A DNA stretch of 41,136 nucleotides from positions 1 through 41,136 of the forward strand of contig JAIUOJ010000014.1 of the NCBI GenBank assembly GCA_020161335.1. Direction: 5' to 3'. The notes below the pieces were generated by a model. It saw nothing but the letters and a program-made list of their open reading frames with translations. It was not told the origin of the DNA and made no database searches. Shown here piece by piece: positions 7,994 to 16,532 of this stretch. This DNA is from Pseudomonadota bacterium. GTDB lineage: Bacteria; Pseudomonadota; Gammaproteobacteria; Xanthomonadales; Xanthomonadaceae. The translations under genes were made by a program, and so were the position numbers. How positions within the stretch are numbered: the stretch's first letter is position 1; every line of letters begins with the position of its first letter.

Positions 7994-8449
7994 TCAGTCC
8001 TCGCCGATGTCCTCGTGCCACGTCTCCGGGTGCGCCGCGATCCAGTCGCCGAGCATCGCGATGCAGGTCTCGTCGCGCAGGTCGATCACCTTGACGCCAT
8101 GCTCGCGCAGCCAGTCGTGGCCGCCGTGGAAGTTGACCGACTCGCCGATCACCACGGTGCCGATGTTGAACTGGCGCACCAGGCCGCTGCAGTACCAGCA
8201 GGGTGACAGCGTGGTGACCATGATCGTGTCACGGTAGCGCCGCTGCCGCCCGGCCTTGCGGAAGGCATCGGTTTCGCCGTGCACCGAAGGATCGCCCTCC
8301 TGCACGCGGCGGTTGCGTCCGCGGCCAAGCAGCGTGCCGTCGTTGCGATACAGCGCGGCGCCGATCGGGATGCCGCCTTCGGCCAGGCCATGCCGCGCTT
8401 CGTCGATGGCGGCTTCGAGCAACTGGCGCGGGTCGGGGATCTCGATCAT
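7994..8449 (-). CDS. Yeast-type cytosine deaminase (Fcy1-like, CDA fold)
   Basis: A 151-residue zinc deaminase. The zinc ligands are His57 (VHGET), Cys84 and Cys87 (SPCWYC), with Glu59 as the proton shuttle. GGIPIGAAL, LGRGRNRR with Asn46, VVIGESVNF and the C-terminal WHEDIGED align with the yeast cytosine deaminase Fcy1, which ends WFEDIGE, rather than with bacterial guanine or tRNA-adenosine deaminases. Bacterial CodA is an unrelated amidohydrolase. Likely reaction: cytosine to uracil. The ATG at 8449 is the only Met before the conserved region; the frame stays open upstream without coding signals. First gene of a pair with the mutarotase. Confidence 0.85.
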   Translation of the reverse strand: MIEIPDPRQLLEAAIDEARHGLAEGGIPIGAALYRNDGTLLGRGRNRRVQEGDPSVHGETDAFRKAGRQRRYRDTIMVTTLSPCWYCSGLVRQFNIGTVVIGESVNFHGGHDWLREHGVKVIDLRDETCIAMLGDWIAAHPETWHEDIGED

Positions 8450-8594
8450 CGCGATGGCCGTGGCGGGAGGCGACACGATAGCGCGGAACGGCATCGCCGG
8501 CGATCCGTGACGCAGGTCCGCGCGCTTGCGATGCGCGGGCCGTCGGCACAGAATCCGCGCCGACAGGGGCGTGTTTGGATCGTGACCGAGGTGC

Positions 8595-10052
8595 ATGATG
8601 CGCGGGATCGGACGGGTGCTTGTCCTGTGGGCGATGCTGCTGGGCAGCCTGGCCGCCCATGCGGAAGTGCTGCAGGGGGGGCTCGAACTGCGCTGGGGTG
8701 ATCCACACTCGCCCGCAAAGGGTGTCGCGCTTGCGCCGCAGTTCTCCGCGGTGCTGGTGCTCGACGGCGGCCAGCGCGTCGCACTCGATCCCGAGCAGGC
8801 CCGCCGTGCCGCGGGCGACCTGTACGCGCTGGCGAACCGCCGCGTGGCCATCGAGTTCTCGCGCGGGAAATCCACGCGCCAGCGCGTCATCGAGGCGATC
8901 GTGCCGGCGGACGACCTCGCCGGCCAGCGCGAGCATCCCATCGCCGGCAAGGCCGACACCGTGCCCAAGGCGGTGCTGGGCGCGACGCGCTGGATCACGC
9001 TTGCCTGCCGCTTCAGCAACGTCGAGACGGAGCAGAAGACGATCGAGTTCTTCCGCGGCCAGTACGGCGACAGCGTCGGCCAGCTCGGCCATTACTGGCG
9101 CGAAGTGTCCTACAACAAGATCAACCTGGCCGGCAGCGACGCACGCGGCTGGTTTGCCCTGCCGCAGCCGCGTTCGCATTACGTCACCCTCGATTCCGCC
9201 ACCGGCAAGGACAAGGCCAACCTCAACCAGCTGTTCGACGACTGCACCGCCGCCGCGGACGCACAGGTCGACTTCAGCCAGGTCATCGGCATCAACATGA
9301 TGTTCAACGACAACCTCGACGGCTACGCCTGGGGCGGTGGTCGCTGCGCCACGCTGGATGGCGTGAACCGCTGCTGGTCGACCACCTGGAACCCGCCGTG
9401 GGCGTTCGAGAACCTGGCGCCGCTGGCGCATGAGATGGGGCATGGCTACGGCCTGCCGCATTCGGACAATTCCGATGGCGACGACGATCCCTACGACAAC
9501 CCCTGGGACGTGATGAGCGACAGCTGGCGCAACGCCGTGGTGGACGGCACCTATGGTGCGCGACCCAAGCACGTCAACACCTTCCAGCGCGACCGGCTGG
9601 GCTGGGTGGACGCTGCGCGCAAGCGCACGATCGCCGCGGGATCGCCGCTGGCGCGGGTGACGCTCGACTATGCCAGCCTGGCGACGTCGGCCAACACGCA
9701 GATGCTGGTGCTGCAGACGCCGGCCTCGCCCGACCCGTACCGCGGCACCGTGTACACGCTGGAGGCCCGGCGCCCGACCGGCGACTACGAGGCGATGCTG
9801 GCCGGCGACGCGGTCATCATCCACAGCGTCGGCAGCGAATACCGCGCCGAAGCCAAGAGCCAGGACACCGACCGGCCGCCGGCGACGGTGTCCAACAACG
9901 AAGGGTCGATGTTCAAGGTCGGCGAGGGCTGGGTGTCGCCCGACGAACTGTTCTGGGTGACCGTGGAATCGAAGACCGCCACCGGTTTCGTGGTGGTGGT
10001 GACCGCGCGACCCCAGGCCACCGGCGGCAACCAGTACCGCCGGCGCAGGTAG
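8595..10052 (+). CDS. Exported zinc metalloprotease (M6-like, HExxHxxGxxH)
   Basis: A 485-residue protein with a signal peptide (1-23, cut after AAHA) and a metzincin-type zinc site HEMGHGYGLPH: His279, Glu280, His283, Gly286, His289. A likely Met-turn follows at Met307 (WDVMSDS). The acidic stretch HSDNSDGDDDPYDN (289-302) could bind calcium. The region after 320 is beta-rich and ends in a basic QYRRRR tail. It resembles the M6 (immune inhibitor A-like) group, but the family assignment is not certain. ATG 8598 has a better Shine-Dalgarno spacing (GAGGTG at 8588-8593) than 8595. Probably secreted. Confidence 0.78.
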   Translation: MMRGIGRVLVLWAMLLGSLAAHAEVLQGGLELRWGDPHSPAKGVALAPQFSAVLVLDGGQRVALDPEQARRAAGDLYALANRRVAIEFSRGKSTRQRVIEAIVPADDLAGQREHPIAGKADTVPKAVLGATRWITLACRFSNVETEQKTIEFFRGQYGDSVGQLGHYWREVSYNKINLAGSDARGWFALPQPRSHYVTLDSATGKDKANLNQLFDDCTAAADAQVDFSQVIGINMMFNDNLDGYAWGGGRCATLDGVNRCWSTTWNPPWAFENLAPLAHEMGHGYGLPHSDNSDGDDDPYDNPWDVMSDSWRNAVVDGTYGARPKHVNTFQRDRLGWVDAARKRTIAAGSPLARVTLDYASLATSANTQMLVLQTPASPDPYRGTVYTLEARRPTGDYEAMLAGDAVIIHSVGSEYRAEAKSQDTDRPPATVSNNEGSMFKVGEGWVSPDELFWVTVESKTATGFVVVVTARPQATGGNQYRRRR

Positions 10053-10079
10053 CCGCGCCGCAGGCGGTCCCGCGGCCGG

Positions 10080-11870
10080 CTACTGGATGAACCACACCTT
10101 GCGGATCCGCCCGCCGCGGACTTCGTAGATCGCGACCGCGTCGATCCGCAGGCCGCCGGCGAGGCCGGTCACCTGTTCGTGGTCGATCACGTAGCGGCCC
10201 TGCGCGATGCGCTTGCCGACCTCGGCCTTCAGCCCGGGGTTGTCCTGGAACAGCTTGCCGTACACGGTGCGCATGCGCTCCAGGCCCTGGGTGTGGCGTT
10301 CACCGGGGAAGTCGAACAGTTCGACGTCCTCGCCATAGGTGGCGAGGAAGGCGTCGATGTCGCGCGCGTTGTAGGCCTCGAGCTGGCGCTGCACCACGGC
10401 CTCCGGGGCGTCGCGCGGATCGGCCTGTCCGAACGCGCCCGCGTCGCGCGACACGGGCTGTTCGTGGCTGTCGGCGAGCAGCGCGTCCGCCGGGTACAGC
10501 GCGCCGTCCTTCATCACCGCGTGGATGCGGCCGAAGTGGGCGACGTCGGCCAGCGGGTCGGCATCCAGCAGGACCAGGTCGGCGCGCTTGCCCGGGGCGA
10601 CCGAGCCGCGCTCCGCCTCGAGCCCCAGCAGGCGCGCGCCGCCGATCGTCGAGTCGGCGAGGATGCGCGCGGGACTGAGGCCTGCCTCGGCCATCAGCTG
10701 CAGCTCGCGCACGTAGGACGCGCCGTGCAGGGTGCCGATGTTGCCGGCGTCGGTGCCAGTGGCGATTGCCACGCCGGCGTCGCTGAGCCGCTTGAGGTTC
10801 TGCTGCGCGACCTTGGCCCGGCGCGGCGCGAGGTCCTGCGTCCACAGCGGCGGCAGCCAGCCCGGCAGCAGGTCGGTGCGGATGCGGTCGAGGTCGGAGA
10901 ACGAGGCCACCGCGTCCGGGCTGCCCCAGGCGCGCTCCTCGTCGGTCAGCCCCGGCTTGCGCAGCATGATCCGGTCGTAGCCCTCCATCACCCCGAGCGT
11001 GGGCACGTAGACGGTGCCGCGGCGCGTGAGCATGTCGGCGAAGGCGTCGTCCACCGGCGCGTCGAACACGCTGTGCACCAGCACGTCGGCGCCGGCATCG
11101 ACGGCGGCGCGCGCGGCTTCCAGTTCGGTGGCGTGCACCGCGACGCGCAGCCCCTGCGCATGCGCTTCGGCGATGGTCGCGGTGACGATGGGCAGGTGCT
11201 GCTGCGGCGTCTCCCCCGGGTTCACGACGAACCAGATCTTGATGAAGTCCGGCTTCGACGGCACCTGCGCACGCACCAGTTCGCGGGCATGGTCGGGACT
11301 GGTGGCGGCGATGATCGGCGGATCGTCGATGTCGGCGATGATCGGCGGCTTCCAGGTGGAGATCAGCGGCCCGGCCACGGCGACGCGTGGCGCCGGGCCG
11401 TCCGCCCGCGCCCGCTCGCGCACCTGGAAGTTCCACATCGGGCCGCCGAAATCGACCACGGTGGTGATGCCGCTGCGCAGCGTGCGCCGCAACGCATCGT
11501 CGATGTTGGCGTGCACGTTGGCGATCTCGCGCGCGTACGGCACGGCCTCGCGCAGGTCCAGCGCGTCCGGCCGCGCGTACAGGCTGCCGGACTGGAAATA
11601 GTGCACGTGTGCATCGACCAGGCCCGGTACCAGCCATTTGCCCTGCGCATCGATCCGTTCGGCGGAGGCGGGCGCGGAGACTTCGCCCGCGGGTCCGGCG
11701 GCGATGATGCGGCCGTCGCGGATCACCACCACCGCATCCGGCACCGGCGCCGCATCCGGATTGACCAGGGTGGCGCCGATGATGGCGCGCTCGGTGGCAT
11801 CGGCGCCGGACGCCAGCGTGCAGGCGCAGGCGAAGAGGGTGGCGAGGCAAAACAGGGTCGATCGGTGCAT
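10080..11870 (-). CDS. Exported amidohydrolase with C-terminal NTF2/SnoaL-like domain
   Basis: A 596-residue protein with an N-terminal signal (about 1-23) and an amidohydrolase TIM barrel. The metal ligands are visible: His88 and His90 (DAHVH), probable carbamylated Lys211 (FIKIWF), His246 (VAVHATE), His266 (VLVHSVF) and Asp374 (GTDAGN). This set fits the imidazolonepropionase/prolidase-like group; the substrate is unknown. From about residue 480 a second domain starts (VVQRQLEAYNARDIDAFLA and later FDFPGERHTQGLE, ending RIRKVWFIQ), typical of SnoaL/ketosteroid-isomerase-like folds. The start at 11870 has GGAG 7 nt upstream; an earlier in-frame ATG near 11903 would bury the signal peptide. 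Confidence 0.85.
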   Translation of the reverse strand: MHRSTLFCLATLFACACTLASGADATERAIIGATLVNPDAAPVPDAVVVIRDGRIIAAGPAGEVSAPASAERIDAQGKWLVPGLVDAHVHYFQSGSLYARPDALDLREAVPYAREIANVHANIDDALRRTLRSGITTVVDFGGPMWNFQVRERARADGPAPRVAVAGPLISTWKPPIIADIDDPPIIAATSPDHARELVRAQVPSKPDFIKIWFVVNPGETPQQHLPIVTATIAEAHAQGLRVAVHATELEAARAAVDAGADVLVHSVFDAPVDDAFADMLTRRGTVYVPTLGVMEGYDRIMLRKPGLTDEERAWGSPDAVASFSDLDRIRTDLLPGWLPPLWTQDLAPRRAKVAQQNLKRLSDAGVAIATGTDAGNIGTLHGASYVRELQLMAEAGLSPARILADSTIGGARLLGLEAERGSVAPGKRADLVLLDADPLADVAHFGRIHAVMKDGALYPADALLADSHEQPVSRDAGAFGQADPRDAPEAVVQRQLEAYNARDIDAFLATYGEDVELFDFPGERHTQGLERMRTVYGKLFQDNPGLKAEVGKRIAQGRYVIDHEQVTGLAGGLRIDAVAIYEVRGGRIRKVWFIQ

Positions 11871-11937
11871 GTCCGTGCTCCGTGGCGCTGTCGGCGGCGT
11901 CATGGAGGGTAACGCGATCTTCCCGCGGGCGCGGCCA

Positions 11938-11966
11938 ATGACGCCCGGCGGGCCGCGTGAGACAAT
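11938..11966 (+). promoter_or_regulatory. Promoter of ubiE (leaderless arrangement)
   Basis: ATGACG (11938-11943) and GACAAT (11961-11966) are separated by 17 nt and resemble sigma-70 -35/-10 boxes. The -10 box ends 6 nt before the ATG at 11973. Confidence 0.55.
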
Positions 11967-11972
11967 GCGGGC

Positions 11973-12731
11973 ATGAGCGAAGAACCCGCCTCCGGCACCA
12001 CCCATTTCGGCTTCCGCGACGTGCCCGTCGGCGACAAGCAGAAGCTGGTCGGCGAGGTGTTCTCGTCGGTCGCGGGCAAGTACGACCTGATGAACGACCT
12101 GATGAGCCTGGGCATCCATCGGGTCTGGAAGCGCTACTTCGTCGCCACCGCGCAGGTGAAGCCGGGCGACCGCGTGCTCGACCTGGCCGGCGGCACCGGC
12201 GATATCGCCGCGCTGTTGAAGGATCGCGTCGGCGAAACGGGCGAGCTCGTCCTCGGCGACATCAACGGCGCGATGCTGCGCGTCGGCCGCGACCGCATGA
12301 CCGACCGCGGCAACGTGCGCGGCTTCGAATACGTGCAGTGCAACGCCGAGACGCTGCCGTTCCCCGATGGCAGCTTCGACCTGGTGACCATCGCCTTCGG
12401 CCTGCGCAACGTCACCGACAAGGACGCCGCGCTGCGCGAGATGCTGCGCGTGCTCAAGGTGGGCGGCCAGGCGCGCGTGCTGGAGTTCTCGGAAGTGAAG
12501 TCCGACTGGTTCAAGCCGATCTACGACTTCCACTCGTTCAACATCCTGCCCAAGCTGGGCAAACTGTTCGCCGGCGATGCCGACAGCTACCAGTACCTGG
12601 CCGAGTCGATCCGCAAGCACCCGGCGCAGGACGCGCTGAAGGCGATGATGGCCGACGCCGGCTTCGCCCGCGCCCGCTGCCGCAACCTGTCGGGCGGGAT
12701 CGTGGCGATCCACGACGGCTGGAAGGCCTGA
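11973..12731 (+). CDS. ubiE: Ubiquinone/menaquinone biosynthesis C-methyltransferase UbiE
   Basis: SAM-dependent methyltransferase that adds the C-methyl group in ubiquinone (and, where present, menaquinone) synthesis. The 252 residues include the UbiE signature [18 protein letters not shown] (about 37-54), the SAM-binding [12 protein letters not shown] (about 68-79), the acidic DIN loop, and [21 protein letters not shown] followed by GG, which is the second PROSITE-type UbiE motif. The last residues ([13 protein letters not shown]) match the usual C-terminus. Transcribed on its own from a promoter abutting the start codon, divergent from the amidohydrolase gene. Confidence 0.96.
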   Translation: MSEEPASGTTHFGFRDVPVGDKQKLVGEVFSSVAGKYDLMNDLMSLGIHRVWKRYFVATAQVKPGDRVLDLAGGTGDIAALLKDRVGETGELVLGDINGAMLRVGRDRMTDRGNVRGFEYVQCNAETLPFPDGSFDLVTIAFGLRNVTDKDAALREMLRVLKVGGQARVLEFSEVKSDWFKPIYDFHSFNILPKLGKLFAGDADSYQYLAESIRKHPAQDALKAMMADAGFARARCRNLSGGIVAIHDGWKA

Positions 12732-12763
12732 GCGCTCCTACGGAACGCCAACGGGGCAGGGGT

Positions 12764-12769
12764 TAGAAT
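12764..12769 (+). promoter_or_regulatory. -10 box TAGAAT upstream of the M1 peptidase operon
   Basis: TAGAAT lies 32 nt before the ATG at 12802, leaving a short leader. No good -35 hexamer is visible at 17 nt. Confidence 0.4.
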
Positions 12770-12801
12770 CGCGCCCGTCTTCCCTCCAGGGCCCCCCGGC
12801 C

Positions 12802-14826
12802 ATGCCTGTTCCCGCCGTCCTCCGTTCCCGCGTGCCGCTGCTGCTGTTGCTGTCCGTCCTGGCCCTCGCCGCCTGCAAGCGCGAGGAAACCGTCCCGCAG
12901 GCCGCCGCCGCCGCGCCGAAGCCCGCCGCCATGGCCGATACCGACGAACATTCCTACGCCCAGCCCGACAAGGTCGTGATCGACGACCTGGCGCTGGACC
13001 TCAAGCTGGATTTCGATGCCAGGACCGTCGCCGGCACGGCGACCTACACCCTGCAGTGGAAGGACCCGGCCGCGACCGAGCTGGTGCTGGACGCGCGCGA
13101 CCTGGCCATCGAGCAGGTCGAGGGCGAGGCCAATGGCGCCTGGCAGCCGCTGAAGTTCGCCCTGGCCGACAAGGATCCGGTGCTGGGCAGCAAGCTCACC
13201 ATCGAGACGCCGGCGCGCAACGCCAAGGTGCGCGTCACCTACCGCAGCTCGCCGGAGGCATCGGGCCTGCAGTGGCTGACCCCGGAGATGACGGAGGGCA
13301 AGCAGCTGCCGTTCATGTTCAGCCAGTCGCAGCAGATCCACGCGCGCAGCTGGGTGCCGCTGCAGGACACGCCGCAGGTGCGCTACACCTACAGCGCACA
13401 CGTCACCACGCGTCCGGACGTGATGGTGCTGATGAGCGCCGACAACGATCCGAACGCGGTGCGTGACGGCGACTACAGCTTCCGGATGCCGCAACGCATC
13501 CCGTCCTACCTGATGGCGATCGCCGCCGGCGACCTGGTGTTCAAGCCGATCTCCGCGCGCAGCGGGGTGTGGGCGGAGCCGGCGATGGTGGACAAGGCGG
13601 TGGCCGAGTTCGCCGACACCGAGAAGATGATCGCCACCACCGAGCAGCTGTACGGCCCCTACCGCTGGGAGCGCTACGACCTGCTGGTGCTGCCGCCGTC
13701 GTTCCCCTACGGCGGCATGGAAAACCCGCGCCTGAGCTTCATCACGCCCACCGTGATCGTCGGCGACAAGTCGCTGGTGTCGCTGATCGCGCACGAGCTG
13801 GCGCACAGCTGGTCGGGCAACCTGGTGACGTTCTCCAGCGCCAAGCACGGATGGCTCAACGAGGGCGTGACCAGCTACGTCGAGAACCGCATCGTCGAGG
13901 CGCTGTACGGCAAGGACGTGAGCGACATGGAATACGTGATCGCGCGCAACGGCCTGAAGAAGTCGATCGGCGACATGCCGGTGGCCACCCAGGCGCTGGC
14001 GGTCAAGCCCGGCACCAAGCTGGATGCGGACGATGCGCTGAGCGCGGTCGCCTACGACAAGGGCGCGTGGTTCCTGCAGTTCCTCGAGGAGCGCTTCGGC
14101 CGCCAGGCGTTCGACGCCTTCCTGCGTGGCTACTTCGACCATTTCGCGTTCCAGAGCATCACCACCGAGACCTTCCTCGGTTACGCGAAGCAGAACCTGT
14201 TCGACAAGTATCCGGGCAAGGTCACCGACGCCGAGATCCAGGAATGGGTGTACGGGCCGGGCATCCCCGCCAGTGCGCCGCAGGTGCTGTCGCCGCGGTT
14301 CGGCATCGTCGATTCGGCGCGGCTGGGCTGGCGCGGCAGCAAGCAGCTGCCGCCGGCGGCGATCACGTCCACCTGGACCACGCAGGAGTGGCTGCATTTC
14401 CTCGAAGGCATGCCGGAGACCCTGCCGGTGGCCGAACTGGAGCAGCTCGACCAGGCCTACCACTTTACCGGCACCGCCAACGGCGAGATCGCGATGCGCT
14501 GGTATCCGCTGGCGATCCGCAGCGGCTACGCGCAGGCCAACGACGCGGCGGCGGCGTTCGTCGAGCGCATCGGCCGGCGCAAGCTGATCATGCCGGTCTA
14601 CAGCGCGCTGGTGCAGACCGAGCCCGGCCTGGCGCTGGCGAAGGACGCGTTCGCCAAGGCGCGCCCCGGCTACCACCCGATCACCACCGCATCGGTGGAG
14701 AAGCTGATCGCCGAGGCCAAGCCTGCGCCCGCGCCGAAGGTGGCGCCTGCGCCCGCGGTCGACGAGGACGGCGCCGACGCCGACACGGCGACGCCGGAGC
14801 AGGGCGGCGACGCGCCGGTGAACTGA
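12802..14826 (+). CDS. M1 family aminopeptidase lipoprotein (leukotriene A4 hydrolase-like)
   Basis: A 674-residue zinc aminopeptidase with a lipoprotein signal (lipobox LALAAC, Cys24), so it is predicted to be membrane-anchored in the envelope. Gluzincin site: His331, Glu332, His335 (HELAH) and Glu354, 18 residues later (WLNEGV). The exopeptidase motif GGMEN is at 304-308, and the transition-state Tyr is probably Tyr418 (AYDKGAW). The N-terminal beta domain (about 55-250), the thermolysin-like domain and the helical C-terminal domain (about 530-650) follow LTA4-hydrolase order. A Pro/Ala/Asp-rich tail is extra. First gene of a five-gene run; the next ATG is 9 nt after its stop. Confidence 0.92.
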   Translation: MPVPAVLRSRVPLLLLLSVLALAACKREETVPQAAAAAPKPAAMADTDEHSYAQPDKVVIDDLALDLKLDFDARTVAGTATYTLQWKDPAATELVLDARDLAIEQVEGEANGAWQPLKFALADKDPVLGSKLTIETPARNAKVRVTYRSSPEASGLQWLTPEMTEGKQLPFMFSQSQQIHARSWVPLQDTPQVRYTYSAHVTTRPDVMVLMSADNDPNAVRDGDYSFRMPQRIPSYLMAIAAGDLVFKPISARSGVWAEPAMVDKAVAEFADTEKMIATTEQLYGPYRWERYDLLVLPPSFPYGGMENPRLSFITPTVIVGDKSLVSLIAHELAHSWSGNLVTFSSAKHGWLNEGVTSYVENRIVEALYGKDVSDMEYVIARNGLKKSIGDMPVATQALAVKPGTKLDADDALSAVAYDKGAWFLQFLEERFGRQAFDAFLRGYFDHFAFQSITTETFLGYAKQNLFDKYPGKVTDAEIQEWVYGPGIPASAPQVLSPRFGIVDSARLGWRGSKQLPPAAITSTWTTQEWLHFLEGMPETLPVAELEQLDQAYHFTGTANGEIAMRWYPLAIRSGYAQANDAAAAFVERIGRRKLIMPVYSALVQTEPGLALAKDAFAKARPGYHPITTASVEKLIAEAKPAPAPKVAPAPAVDEDGADADTATPEQGGDAPVN

Positions 14827-14835
14827 CCGGCGGCG

Positions 14836-15804
14836 ATGTCCTCCGGAACGTGGCTGCTGGCGGCGATCGCCCTCGCGGGCATCGCCGCCGTGCTGGTGCC
14901 GGTGCTGGCGGTCCTGCGCGATCCGCACCGGTTGATGCGCGCGGAGTTCGTGCGCGAACGGATCGCGGCCGGCTTCGGGCTGCGCCAGGCAACGATCGAC
15001 GGCAGGCGCTGGTGCTATGTCGAGCGCGCGGCGGCGACGCCGGGCGCGCCGACGCTGGTGATGGTGCATGGCTACACCGGCAGCAAGGAGAACTGGTACC
15101 GGCTGTGCGCGAAGCTCGGCCGGCGCTATCGGCTGGTGGTGCCTGACCTGCCCGGCTGGGGCGACAGCCAGCGCGAGGCCGGTGCCGACTACGGCTTCGC
15201 CGCGCAGGCCGGCAACATCGCCGCGTTCCTGCGCCATCTTGGCGGCGGGCCGGTGGTGCTGCTGGGGCATTCGATGGGCGGCGGCATCGCTGCGCTGGTC
15301 GCGGCGCGGTATCCGGACCTGGTGGCGAAGCTCGCGCTGCTCGATGCGGCCGGCGTGGAGTTCGCCGAGAACGCGTTCGGACTGGAGGTGCTGGCCGGCG
15401 GCAACCCGTTCGCGGTCGAGGACGCCGGTTCGCTCGAGCGCTACCTCGGCGTGATCTTCCACGACCCCGGCGCGCGCCCGCCGCTGCCGTGGCCGGGGTC
15501 GTGGGCCTACGTGCACTGGCGCCGTCGCGAGGCGGCGTTCGAGCAGTCGGTGCTCGAGCGCATCGGGCGCAGCGACGAACGCTTCCTGCCGTGGCAGGAG
15601 GCCGGGCGCATCCGCCAGCCGACCCTGCTGCTGTGGGGCGTGCATGACCGCGTGATCGATCCCAGCGCGATGGCGCTGTACGCGCAGCGCATCCCGCACG
15701 CGCGCACGTGCTTGCTCCAGCACAGCGGGCACATGACACTGATGGAAGAAGCCGGCGCCGTGGCCGACGCCGTGGTCGCCCTGGTCGAGGAGAAGCGCAC
15801 ATGA
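14836..15804 (+). CDS. Membrane-anchored alpha/beta hydrolase
   Basis: A 322-residue alpha/beta-hydrolase with an N-terminal hydrophobic segment (about residues 6-27) that should anchor it to the inner membrane. Oxyanion motif VMVHGYTGSKENW (about 74-86), nucleophile Ser146 in GHSMGGG, acid Asp271 in GVHDRVID and His299 in HSGHMTL complete the triad. This set resembles lipases/esterases of the monoacylglycerol-lipase/ABHD6 kind, but the substrate cannot be deduced. It follows the M1 peptidase by 9 nt and overlaps the next gene by ATGA, pointing to one operon. Confidence 0.88.
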   Translation: MSSGTWLLAAIALAGIAAVLVPVLAVLRDPHRLMRAEFVRERIAAGFGLRQATIDGRRWCYVERAAATPGAPTLVMVHGYTGSKENWYRLCAKLGRRYRLVVPDLPGWGDSQREAGADYGFAAQAGNIAAFLRHLGGGPVVLLGHSMGGGIAALVAARYPDLVAKLALLDAAGVEFAENAFGLEVLAGGNPFAVEDAGSLERYLGVIFHDPGARPPLPWPGSWAYVHWRRREAAFEQSVLERIGRSDERFLPWQEAGRIRQPTLLLWGVHDRVIDPSAMALYAQRIPHARTCLLQHSGHMTLMEEAGAVADAVVALVEEKRT

Positions 15805-16532
15805 AGATCCGATGGGCTGCCGCCCTGCTGTTGTCGCTGGCCCTGTTGCCGGGCTGCAAGGACCGCGAGGCCGAAGCCGCCGCGCAGGCCGCGGCGCAGG
15901 CCGCCGCCGACGAGCAGGCGGCCGCCGAGGCGGCGAAGGCCTTCGAAGCCGCGGTCGCGGACGGCAACTGGGCGCTGGCCAAGGCGCAGGGTGACCTGCT
16001 GTTCGCGCGCTGGCCGACCAGCGACGCCGCCGAGCGCGTGCGCGCCGCCTACGAGGAGGCGAAGGCCAAGGGCGATGCCGAGGTCGAGGCGCGGCGCGTC
16101 GAAGCGCTGTGGACCTACCAGTCCCAGCCCGTCGGCCGCGGCCAGCAGCTGTCGGCGGCGATCTATGCGAAGGAGGAGCTCGACGTCGACGGCAGCGGCA
16201 GGAAGCCGGTGCGGCTGATCTTCCGCGACCATCCCGACTGGGGCCGCAGCAGCTACCTCGTGCTGCAGGCCGGTGATTTCGCCAAGGCCTGCTACGGCAA
16301 GTGCAGCGTCACGGTGACCATCGACGACGCGCCACCGAGGAAGATGGCGGCGAACCGGCCGAAGACCGACGAGGCGATCGCCATGTTCATCGACGACGAG
16401 AAGGCGCTGTGGCGGCTGACGAAGGATGCGAAGGTGATGCGCATCGAGTTCCCGACCCGCGACCTCGGCAACAGGATCGCGGTGTTCGAGGTGGGTGGTC
16501 TCGACCGCGCCAGGTTGCCGAAGTGGGATTGA
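15801..16532 (+). CDS. Putative lipoprotein of unknown function
   Basis: A 243-residue protein with a lipoprotein signal (lipobox LLPGC, Cys19), then an Ala/Glu-rich helical stretch (about 22-105) likely to form a coiled coil or TPR-like hairpins. A compact C-terminal domain (about 105-243) contains YLVLQAGDFAKACYGKCSVTVTIDD and ends GGLDRARLPKWD. The paired cysteines in CYGKC may be bridged. I do not recognise the family. The ATG overlaps the upstream stop (ATGA), so translation is coupled to the hydrolase gene. Confidence 0.75.
   Translation: MKIRWAAALLLSLALLPGCKDREAEAAAQAAAQAAADEQAAAEAAKAFEAAVADGNWALAKAQGDLLFARWPTSDAAERVRAAYEEAKAKGDAEVEARRVEALWTYQSQPVGRGQQLSAAIYAKEELDVDGSGRKPVRLIFRDHPDWGRSSYLVLQAGDFAKACYGKCSVTVTIDDAPPRKMAANRPKTDEAIAMFIDDEKALWRLTKDAKVMRIEFPTRDLGNRIAVFEVGGLDRARLPKWD

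Noticed and set aside
8675-8681. Run of seven G just after the signal peptide of the exported metalloprotease, as a phase-variation tract
   Set aside because: Seven G is short for slipped-strand switching and is not rare by chance at this GC content.
10050-10085. GTAGCCG/CCGGCTAC pairing between the convergent metalloprotease and amidohydrolase genes as a bidirectional terminator
   Set aside because: The stem is imperfect, the loop is large and there is no T-run on either strand.
12763-15732. 989-codon open frame on the minus strand across ubiE's end and the M1 peptidase genes
   Set aside because: It lies antisense to well-supported genes; very high GC keeps antisense frames open. The translation is low-complexity His/Arg/Gln/Ala with no motifs.
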